This document shows positions 55,511-64,000 of a stretch of 64,000 bases of DNA, piece by piece. Position 1 is the stretch's first letter, and each line of letters opens with the position of its first letter. Location of the stretch: contig CP136062.1 in assembly GCA_032622095.1 (NCBI GenBank), forward strand, positions 135,572,960-135,636,959, read 5' to 3'. The DNA comes from Siphonodentalium dalli (lineage: Eukaryota; Mollusca; Scaphopoda; Gadilida; Siphonodentaliidae). The position numbers and the translations under genes were made by a program. The notes below the pieces were generated by a model. The model ran no database searches. It was not told the DNA's origin and saw only the letters and a program-made list of their open reading frames with translations.

Positions 55511-55878
55511 ATATAGTAAGATAGGCGATCGTGGTATAAAACATTATTAGACCAACTAAATAATGAAACTCTCCCTCATATATCATCAAGCAATTATCAC
55601 TTTCAACTAATTCAAAGTTGAAGATGTGTGCAATTACTAGGTTTAACCGGACGCTTGCAGATTATGTCACTTAAGATGCCATAAGGACAACTATTGACAC
55701 CCATAAAGTCACATAGTCTGATTGGCCACAATAATTCTGAGGCACTGGGTCAAAATGTTTCTCAGAAACATGCATGTAATAAACATAGGAAGATGGTTGA
55801 ACACTGAAGTTGAAAGCCATCATATTAACCAGGAAATTAACTGACTAGATATGTCAGAGGTGAAATGCCCACTAAATA

Positions 55879-55942
55879 TCAGTGCTGTGCCCACTGAATC
55901 GATTTGATGTCGACTCCTTCTTGCACCATCTCCCACAATGGA
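55879..55942 (-). CDS. NFS1: NFS1 terminal coding exon
   Basis: Acceptor ctgtttttcag, then [20 protein letters not shown] and TGA. The C-terminal tail after the last helix is the segment that reaches toward ISCU in known structures (family knowledge). Only 64 nt including the stop; found by phase (2) and its similarity to the known WEMVQ...W.QH ending. Confidence 0.95.
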
Positions 55943-58900
55943 CTGAAAAACAGATGGTAAGAAAAGATAAGTGGCAAAATTTAAATAAGGGGTTGTACCA
56001 ATATATATATGTAATAGTTATGTTCATTTCCCAACCTCAGTAGTGAAATTAAGTGTAACATGATATATGCAGAATTGGGGGTGATATCCCGTAAAGATCT
56101 AAATTGAATGCAGAGCAATATCATATTGGTCAAAACTAGTATCACACGAAGGATCAGAATTAGCTAAGAATGTATTCCTTCTGCTCAGGTATCTCAATGA
56201 TAGTGATGCCATACTACATAACAAGATTTTAGTGGATTTCTTTTATCAAAGAAATGCTGTGCAAAGTAAATATGGAAAGTGCGTGGCAGAATCAGTCCCC
56301 ACTAAACATGGCAGACATGAAACGCATGAAAACAAAATTAGTAGAACACGCAAGTTGCCTCTTCGACAATTTAAATGTCTACCCCCAGCCATGCCATATT
56401 TTACTGAAACATGAAGGATTCTTAGGATACTTAGTATATATGCCTTCTCATTTGGCTACTAATTTTTAGGTCACCTGAGACGAAGTCTCCGGTGGAGCTA
56501 TAGTCATCACTCCTTGTCCATCGTCCATCCATCCGTCAACAATTCTTTGAACATCTTCTCTAGATCCATAGGACCAAATGGGTTCATATTTGGTGTGGAT
56601 GTTCCCTAGGTGACTCCCATTCAGATTTGTTCCAATGAGGTCACTGGGTTAAATAGTTGCGAAGCCAGGGCCATAACTCTATCCTTCCATAGTTATTTTT
56701 AAAACGACTTCTCCTCACGTACCATTAAGTCGATTGTGTTCATATTTGGTATGAAGGTTCCTTGGGTGACTGGGGTTCATATTTGTTCAAATGAGGTCAT
56801 TGGGTCAAATGTGGGCAGAGCCAAGGACATAACTCCAAAAAAAAAAAAACACATTAAAAAAAATTCTATTTAAATGTTTTTTTTTTCATGAAAATTTAAT
56901 TTTGAAAAATTAACCACATTATAACATCTGCCAGGGTACATCGACTCATTCCACAAAATTTAGTTAAAATCGGTCTAGGGGTCTGGGAGAAATATCAGAA
57001 ACAGACAGATTGTTATCCTTGCCAATTGAGGATTCAAAGTAAGTATAGGTACCCCTGTTATAAATGTTGTTCTTTCACATTCCTAATGCCACAATATTAT
57101 TTGAGAAGTCATCTCTTTCACTAACATTATAAAGCTTGTCTGCCTGCCATTCTCTATAATGTCTCCTGTGTATGAAATTAATCTTATCTGACAGCCTTTG
57201 ATAAACAAATCACAGATAATGTTTATTTGGGTCATTCGTTTCAATTTAAATTAGATTAATTCCCATGAGCTGTATTCTATGCAGTGTACAGGCAAGTGTT
57301 ATATTACCTTTATACAGGCTATTGACTTCTTTTCATCTGTGATAATGATGTGTCTTATTTATTATGAATCTACGATGATGATTTCAAGAAACAATTATCA
57401 GAGGTGCCGTGTTGATAACCCTTCCCTTAATTTTGTAACTAATTTTAATGAAAATGAACTCCTTCAACTTCTATAATATACCATTTGAGATTACTAGATC
57501 AATGGATCTCATAGATTGGGATTTATATTTGGTTCAAATTGGGGCAGAGATAGGAGATTTAACACTCCTGCACCCACCCTGTCTATGCTATGAATTCATG
57601 TTTGGTACTTGTATATAGATTCCTAGATTACATGTAATAATTTTGATATTTACCGGTAGTATCAGTAAGGTTTTGATAAATTTCCAACAGTTGGAGATCT
57701 TGAAGGAGCAGTTGTAATTTAGTTTGGTACAGTTGGGAGGTAATGGGCAATGATCTATCTGGGAGGGGGATGGATGTGCAGTTTGAAATTTCAAGGTGGA
57801 CACCCCCATATCCCCTCCAACTGTTCAACAAAGGCCCTCTACCTGTGTCCCTGTTTAGAACTACTTGTTTTAAAGTGATTTGACAAGTACTGACTATTGT
57901 AGTCTTCACAGTACCAGTCTTCTCCATCATTACAGTCTGGTGAGCGACCCACAGTCATTGACTGTCTTGTTATATATATGGTAGATATTTGGCACAGCTG
58001 CATATTAAATTTTTTACTTTAGTTTCTCTATACCCCCAAATTGGCAGACAACAATTCATAATCAAGGTGCCCAATGGGGGCACATCACCATCTTGGAACT
58101 GAAATATGTGTCCAGGTCTCCCATAGCAGATGAGGACATGCAGAATGAGGTATCCAGAGGATGAATTCAGTGAAGCTACCCTGCTGTAAGGGGTGGCATC
58201 ACTAAATTAACTTTCTGGGGACCTCATTCTGCAAATGACCAGCACCATATTTTGAGGCCATATTTTTTTCCCGTGCCCGCAACAACTACTTATAACTGTG
58301 TTTAGCGATGCATCAGCATAACCATACCTCATTTCCCGAAGCCTCCTCACATGCTTAACTGTTTTCTTGACCGTGTAGTCAATCTCTTCCTCTGTTGTGA
58401 ACCTTCCAATCCCGAATCTATTGAATCAGAAATATGCTCACAGAAATTTTACAGTTAACCATTTCTTTACTGCATGGATTATTCCATTCAGTTATAAAAG
58501 TATACATTGGAACAGTCTAGTATTCATTTGTAGGGGTGTTCTGGTTATAAAAGCAGACAACAGACAGAACAAGCCAGACAGACCTAAATCGTGAAAAATT
58601 GACAAACTAAGGTCGATAACTCAGACAAAATTAAAATGCAAACAACATCACTGGGCACTCTTTTGAAAGCATTCGTAATGGCAAACATCCATACAAAATT
58701 TCATTCAGATCTGATAACCCATGGCTGAGATATCTGCGAAAATAACAAAAAGAATTTATTTCCAGATAAACAAAGAATGATATCTCTAAAATGGAAAATT
58801 TGAATGGCATTTGCCCCTCTTATCAAAACAGTCATGATGGTGAATCTCCAGACCAAATTTCATTTATATCCTATAACAATTAGTTGAGATATATGTACCT

Positions 58901-60339
58901 ACTTACATACAGACAGATGGATGGAGTCCATTGCTATATCCCACCACCAAGCTTTGTTTGATAATACAAGAACAGAATTATCCATATTCATTGGTGGGAA
59001 ATGTTCAGATGATAAGTTCAACACATGACCTATGGTCGGTTTGGTGAACTTCTTATCTGAACAATTCCAAAGGAAACTACTCGTCAATGAGTATTTAGTA
59101 AAGAAAGGGCTAATAACTCTGACATAGTCATCAAATGAAACCCTGATTCGAAAGCAACCTCTACATTCATATCAGATATCTATACATGAAATTCAAAAGC
59201 AATTGGATAGCAATAACTAATGTTATCATGTGAAAACCAAAATCCACATGCAAAATGTTGAAGCATTCAGAAAAAGGCATTAGTCTGTCGGAAATTTTTG
59301 GACGAGACCAGTTTTCTGAAATGTAGACCATATCCAAATTTTATAATATTCTGTTGAATATTATTGAAGTTACCAAATGGACAACAAACAGATGGGCATA
59401 TGCATTCATTTTTTAGGTCTCCAAGAATGTTTCGGGGGACAGACACAGAACAAAGTCACGAGTATGCAATAAATCTCTAAACATGCATATCCCATGTGCA
59501 TCCCACTGATGTTTTTATCAGAATTTGATCACCCAAAAATGTTTACACCAATAAAAACACTGCCAACACACATCCCCCATTTCAAATTAATCAAAGAGGG
59601 TTTATGTGGAAATCACAATGGTGATTAGTTTACCTTATAGATGAGTGTGCTAAGTCATCATCTGCACCAATGGCTCTCAACACATATGACGGTTCCAATG
59701 ATGCTGAGGTACAGGCACTGCAAGTTAGAAGTAAAGAACTTTACTGAAATGTTATATATATAAATACAGAAACCATTGGAGTTGCTCAAAGGGCTTTATA
59801 ATATTCATGACAATTCAACTGAGTTCGCATGTTTACACTTTCATCTTACCTTTATTTGGTGATACTTTGAGTGACAGTGGGATTATTTTTATCGAAAAGT
59901 TGGTTTTAGTTCAGTAATCAGTGTACAATTTTACGGCGAAAGCATATGTCACCGATAAAGTGATGGTTTATACATTAATTAATTAATTTTGTAACAATGG
60001 ATTAAAATGGGATGTAGTCATCCATAATTTTTAATAGCACTGTGGTTTCTGATAATCCTGAAAAACTTCACCAAAAATTATCGAGTTTTGCTGAGAAAAC
60101 CACAGTCACATAATAAAAACATAAATAATTTAATAATTATTTATGTTTTTAAAAATTAGTAAGCTGTGAAAAAATAATAAAAATATAACCCTCCCTTTCT
60201 CTAATTTTCTGAAGTAAAAAACATTGCCTGTGACAAAGGGCAATTTATTGTTCTTACCTTCCTGATGACAAAGCAATATCTTTTAGTGCCATTAGAAGAC
60301 TTTCTCCCTCCACATATGAGAATGATAAATTTACACACC
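55879..60339 (-). CDS. NFS1: Cysteine desulfurase NFS1, last four exons (gene level)
   Basis: NFS1 is the PLP-dependent mitochondrial enzyme that removes sulfur from cysteine as an enzyme-bound persulfide for Fe-S cluster assembly, working with ISD11, ACP, ISCU and frataxin. Four exons on the minus strand encode the C-terminal ~106 residues, closely matching the metazoan protein: [20 protein letters not shown], then [20 protein letters not shown], then [20 protein letters not shown], ending SIQWAQH. The Cys in SACTSA is the catalytic persulfide cysteine. All introns are consistent in phase and obey GT/AG. The PLP-lysine region and the mitochondrial leader are missing because about three quarters of the gene lies past the right edge. 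No frameshift or stop is seen. Introns, in transcript order, are 540, 1216 and 2385 bp. Confidence 0.97.
56189..56414 (+). CDS. Unrecognised open frame in an NFS1 intron (opposite strand)
   Basis: An acceptor-like site (tccttctgctcag) is followed by 75 open codons in one phase ([20 protein letters not shown] then [12 protein letters not shown]). A second frame is open across the same bases (about 56232-56469) and also looks protein-like, which suggests a decayed coding relic rather than an active exon. No family recognised. Confidence 0.18.
56469..57030. repeat. Repeat-like segment, ggtcacctgagacgaagtct type
   Basis: Begins aggtcacctgagacgaagtc and contains two diverged copies of a ~180-bp unit (gtgttcatatttggt.tg, gttccttgggtgac or gttccctaggtgac, aatgaggtcattgggt.aaat). 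It lies in the last NFS1 intron. Confidence 0.5.
57031..58004. other. NFS1 intron sequence without other feature
   Basis: No exon or recognised repeat; small frames on the minus strand near 57588-57930 have no support. Confidence 0.35.
58005..58255. mobile_element. X1-related relic in the NFS1 intron
   Basis: Shares gtttctctatacccccaaat and tggcagaca with the centre of the 41539 copy and ends ctcattctgcaaatgaccag. It stops about 70 bp from the NFS1 exon at 58328. Confidence 0.5.
58328..58417 (-). CDS. NFS1: NFS1 exon: [12 protein letters not shown] segment
   Basis: Acceptor gattcaatag, donor ATGAG|gtatgg. 90 nt, phase 2-2. Encodes [20 protein letters not shown] followed by KHVRRLREM, the C-terminal helical part of the fold. 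Confidence 0.95.
58455..59112. mobile_element. P3 element interrupted by another repeat
   Basis: gTTAACCATTTCTTTACTGC on the left, tagtaaagaaagggctaat on the right, with inner pair gttcagatgataagttcaac and partner near 59040. Between about 58578 and 58965 it holds a reverse-orientation copy of the 25605-26200 repeat (ccatggctgagatatctg, accaaatttcatttatatcc). Confidence 0.55.
59634..59717 (-). CDS. NFS1: NFS1 exon with the catalytic cysteine loop
   Basis: Acceptor taacttgcag, donor CTATAAG|gtaaac. 84 nt, phase 2-2. It starts by completing Ser, then [20 protein letters not shown] and DLAHSSI. The second residue, Cys, is the persulfide-forming residue of class V desulfurases. Confidence 0.96.
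59718..60257. other. NFS1: NFS1 intron
   Basis: 540-bp intron; a small AT palindrome (aacataaataatttaataat and partner) lies at 60118-60160. Nothing else. Confidence 0.5.
60258..60339 (-). CDS. NFS1: NFS1 exon: [13 protein letters not shown] segment
   Basis: Acceptor cttttcag, donor GGAAG|gtaaga. 82 nt: phase 1 in, phase 2 out. Encodes the strand and helix leading into the catalytic loop, ending ALSSG plus the first two bases of Ser. Confidence 0.95.
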
Positions 60340-60519
60340 CTGAAAAGATAAATTTAATCATAGTCTGCTTACTACATATGATGTATTTTTATTGAAGGAA
60401 AAAGAATCCCTTGATTAATCATATCAACGCCAACATCACAAAGGCCGTGCCAAGTTTCACTGAGTTTATCACTATCGAGTAGGATAATTTGAAATTTATA
60501 ATTTGTTTGGGTACCCCAT

Positions 60520-60557
60520 ATATATATATATACTAGCAGGTTAGCCCGCCACTGGCG
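60520..60557 (+). repeat. Start of the mosaic repeat cluster, split by a hAT element
   Basis: tatatatatatactagcagg ttagcccgcca is the same block start seen at 3670, 4331 and 5789. The block continues after the insertion at 61423. Confidence 0.6.
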
Positions 60558-61422
60558 CAGGGACCAGCCTAGACCTGATTTTCAGGGCGAAGTGACTTCT
60601 CCCTGTCACAAAAGTAAGGCGAAGTGGGCATTCGATAGGGCGAAGTCGGCTTTACAAAATTGAAATCGACAAGTGCAGTAGTCGTCTATATAATGAAAAT
60701 AGGAGATATGTAATATCTAATGGTTCAAATATGAAATAATTATGTTCAAATCATCACTCTAATAACAATAAATAATATCCAAATATAATTGTGAGAGAAT
60801 GGTAGCATTTTATATAATAATTTGTTTGGGAAAACGGCATTTTTACAACCGCTTATGAATACAAAAAAAAACAAATAAATTAAACAATGCTTATGAACAC
60901 GAAAAAAATACTAAACGAAACGAAATCTTGAATATTCTCACTCATTAAAAGTGCCTAAGCTGGGTACAGATATTAATTAACATGTTACACAAATGAATTT
61001 GATTTCAAAGTTGTCTGGCCTTTACAAACTTGAACAAAGGGGGTCATAAACTGACACATGGCAAGGTGTATGAGTTGTAATCTTTAGGTGTGATAATCTC
61101 AAAATCACAAGTCACTGTAGACACCTTACGATGTATTCACGGCTGTCTGCAATCAACTCTCAGGTGTGAATATGCTCCCAAATCGGATTAATACAGATGT
61201 TAATAAGAATTATGGTGTGTTATAAGACACTGTCTGACTGTCAATGGATAACTGGGTTCAATCAATGTTGGCACTAAATTAGGATGAATATTTTGCCGAT
61301 TTTCGTCGGTCAACTTCGGAAATTTCAGGGCGACTTAAACTTCGCCCGGCTGCAAAATTAGGGCGAAGTGAGCAAGAATAGGGAGACTTCTTCGCCCACG
61401 TCGCCCTCTCGGCTGGTCCCTG
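60558..61422. mobile_element. hAT-like non-autonomous element, copy 2
   Basis: Exact 8-bp target duplication CACTGGCG at 60550-60557 and 61423-61430; terminal inverted repeats CAGGGACCAGCC / GGCTGGTCCCTG. Subterminal agggcgaagt and gggagacttcttcgcc repeats resemble copy 1. Removing it restores gccactggcggcaat, the sequence of the uninterrupted repeat at 6908. Confidence 0.85.
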
Positions 61423-62255
61423 CACTGGCGGCAATCGTCAGAAACATGTTGAGTTAATGATGAGCCCGACGTTGTCCGGGCTATTCAAAAACCAAATTTC
61501 AAGTCGATAGCTCCACCCGTTTCCGAGATCTGGTCTGCGCATGCGCGAAGCTGGCGTCGCACGGGCTCGGCGACCCGATAATATTCGTATCCGGGGCAAG
61601 ATACATTCACATACCAAATTTCAAGTCGATAGCTCCACCCGTTTCCGAGATCTGGTCTGCGCATGCGCGAAGCTGGCGTCGCACGGACTCGGCGACCCGA
61701 TAAAATTTGTATCCGGGGCAAGATACATTCACATACCAAATTTTAAGTCGATAGCTCCACCCGTTTCTGAGATCTCGTCTGCCGGGATTTCTGAGAAGCA
61801 TTATGCCTATATCCACACTAATTACCCCCCCTAAGCCATGACCTAATACTATAATAATGATGCTGAACACTCTATTGCAGAAATGTTGCAAGAGTACTAT
61901 GGCATCAAATAAATCTCCCCGCATAGGAAACCACTCAAAATCCCGTATATCTCTCTGCAGATACTAATAACGTTGAATGGTAAACAAACGCTCTTTATAG
62001 CGATGCGTCAAAAACAAACCCTCATTAAATATCAACGCTATTAACCACGAAGTGCCGATTGCAGTGATTTTGATGATTGGGAAGGGAGAAATGGTGCTCT
62101 GAGCTTCTCCAAAACGCGACTACGGCGGTGTCAGTGGGATTTTACACTTATATATGAAATTTGAGCTCGATCCGTCCACGCTTTTTCGATTCTATGAAGT
62201 ACACATATACATATATACACATATACGGAAGTCTCAAATTATATAGTAGATATAT
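61423..62255 (+). repeat. Mosaic repeat cluster, distal copy with 122-bp satellite
   Basis: Satellite units with gtatccggggcaagatacat at 61587 and 61709 are 122 bp apart. Then follow the ccgggatttctgagaagcat block (as at 9008), gatgcgtcaaaaacaaaccc and ctacggcggtgtcagtggga blocks, ending in (CATA)n and a gtctcaaattatatagtaga tail. Confidence 0.75.
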
Positions 62256-64000
62256 CAGATTCATTGAGGCATAGACTCAGTATGAGTGTTCATTGTTTCA
62301 AATGTACTTCCTTCAGTGAGCATGAACAACTTCTCATTTCTTATCGAAATGGTCAGGTATCGATCAGATTTACACACTGAGATGTCACTCAACTCAGATC
62401 AAACTTGAAAATCCATCGGAATTTCGCCCAATTCGAGATTGTCAATTGGCAATTCACACCTCTATATATATGCATAGTAAGTGTATCCAAATTTTAGGTT
62501 GTTGGCAAATGGTGGGTTACCAAGAGCGAATAGTGAGATGTTCTTACATATTTCAACACCGAGAACTGGCCCAGGAACACCATGACGTCATGTTTTCTAT
62601 CTTGGTTTCTCACTCTCGAAAACCAAGTAGTGAGAATACAAACCAGCGTACATGACTCTTCTTGTTCTTGTTCGAATCATCAAGCAAAGATCGGTGTTTC
62701 CTCTGGTGTGGCCCATTCAGGCCATTTACCCGAGAAAAAAAATATGGAATGGCACAAATGTAACCATCTCCCATTATGCTATCGAATGAACGTCCAGGCA
62801 GTTGAAAAACACAGTACCCAGATTAACTATAGAAACAAAGAACTCACACCCTGGCTTGGTCATTTTATCGATGTTGGGATGTCTATGATTTCAAACGACT
62901 GACTTTGTCCATTAGTAAACAAAACCACCACAAATGTCACGTTATTTTAAATAATTGTAAGTTTTGTTTAATCGACGTAAGGCTGAGATAGAAATAGTGT
63001 GCGACTTAGTGGTCAAAGTTCCAAGACGAATCGTAAATGCAACTTAGATATTATTTCGACGTTTTGTCCGAAAATAAGAAAATATTCAAATTTTCATTTA
63101 AAAACAACATTTAACGATTAAATACTAGTTGGATAATCAAACCATCCATTTACATTTATCAATTAACTTGTGCTATGTTATTTGTTAAAAATAAGAGCCT
63201 GATTATATTTTTTTTGAATGGTGCTGGTCAAAATGACAGGCACAAATCAGATTGTGTCTGTCATTTTGAATTTGTGCCTGTCAAAATGTTTTTATAGAAT
63301 TTTACAGCAGATTTGATGATTAAATAATAGCTGTAGAGGCATAGACCATAAGTTGAGTTCCAGTTCAATACTATCCTTGCCCGTTGACAGTAGTAACTCA
63401 CATCCACGTAATGCGTGTGGTTATTTATAGATTTATTACACTGGCAGTATTAGTAGTCTACTCTCAGCGAGGATCAAGCGGGAACATGGATAACAACAAC
63501 TTGCATTTATAATACAAGTAAGAATATTCGGTCATCCATAAGTTACATTTGGAGAAACCTTGCATGCTTTTCTAAACTGTATTCACATAGTTACGATCTG
63601 AATTTCGACCCTGTAGTATTTCATAGCAAGCTGTGAATTGCTGCGTGATTTCAGTTAAAAAATACTGCATACTGCATGTACTCGAGAGCATTGCACATTT
63701 TAAATCCATGTTCCCATCGGTGTTTCGGAAATCCCGGGACTTCATCTTATACATGCGACTCACGGTCAACAATATTAGTATATTACTAGTGTTCACACTT
63801 TACAGTGTCGGGATTTCATAAACATTACACGATCAAGATTTGTTTGGGGGGAAAACAAAATCGCCCTGTCAATACATGACTTCCGAAATTACAATACACG
63901 AAATTAAATAAACGTGCAGACTGGAATAATCTTCATGCAGGGTAGAAAATCTTCGAAATTTAAAAAACGTTCATTATGCCAGACATGAGAGTGTACACCG
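62256..64000. other. Right end, no gene recognised
   Basis: Upstream NFS1 exons were expected to the right on the minus strand but none is recognisable here, so they lie outside or in a form I cannot read. A short inverted repeat (aaaatgacaggcacaaat and its complement) lies at 63230-63288. A 106-codon plus-strand frame at 62582-62902 has no family resemblance. Confidence 0.35.

Noticed and set aside
62582-62902. A 106-codon plus-strand frame near the right end
   Set aside because: No family resemblance, no convincing splice or start context. It was checked as a possible NFS1 neighbour without support.
60340-64000. Further NFS1 exons to the right
   Set aside because: The expected preceding segment (a reading ending ..YP with phase 1 donor) was not found; much of the interval is repeat and hAT element.

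Overview
This window is animal nuclear DNA: AT-rich, with genes split by multi-kilobase introns, GT/AG splice sites, AATAAA signals and a very dense load of short non-autonomous transposons. No bacterial-style operon, CRISPR array or rRNA is visible. The mix (a mitochondrial NFS1 gene with metazoan-type protein sequence, a CUB/LDLa membrane receptor, abundant palindromic MITEs and oligo-(GACA)/(CATA) repeat tails) suggests a marine invertebrate, perhaps a mollusc or another lophotrochozoan. The clade is a guess; nothing here proves it.

Two protein genes are certain. (1) On the + strand, the 3' part of a CUB - LDLa - transmembrane receptor gene runs from 11047 to 38449 in five exons (11047-11135, 17090-17151, 24294-24446, 35398-35631, 38160-38449). 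The exons join in frame to 275 residues: the end of a CUB domain, one complete LDLa module, a single membrane helix and a cytoplasmic tail with a PPxY motif and a possible C-terminal PDZ ligand. The 5' exons lie outside the window or were not recognised. (2) On the - strand, the last four exons of the cysteine desulfurase NFS1 lie at 60258-60339, 59634-59717, 58328-58417 and 55879-55942, including the catalytic Cys loop. The rest of NFS1 lies beyond the right edge. The two genes are convergent (tail to tail).

Layout: 1-10370 is a scrambled cluster of several repeat blocks, including a 122-bp tandem satellite, ending at a 5'-truncated non-LTR retrotransposon tail (10371-10796). From 11047 to 38600 the CUB-LDLa gene carries introns full of MITEs. 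From 38600 to 55480 the intergenic space is again mostly MITEs, nested elements and tandem repeats, with a possible alternative terminal exon at 54250-54389. From 55480 to 60340 lies NFS1. From 60520 to 62250 the 5' repeat cluster recurs, with a hAT-type element inserted. From 62250 to 64000 I see no recognisable gene.

The repeats fall into recurring families, named here for cross-reference: M1 (palindromic, TA-flanked, Tc1/mariner-like), P1/P2/P3/Y1 (TTAA-flanked, piggyBac-like), X1 (long inverted repeat with GAATGAGGTCC arms), W1, E and two hAT-like copies with 8-bp target duplications. The most unusual points are a 30-nt in-frame candidate microexon inside an array of decayed copies of the last exon's 5' boundary (36.9-38.2 kb), trains of TTAA elements abutting at shared TTAA sites, and a paralogous near-empty site for one insertion. 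All boundaries were read by eye; repeat edges may be off by several bases.
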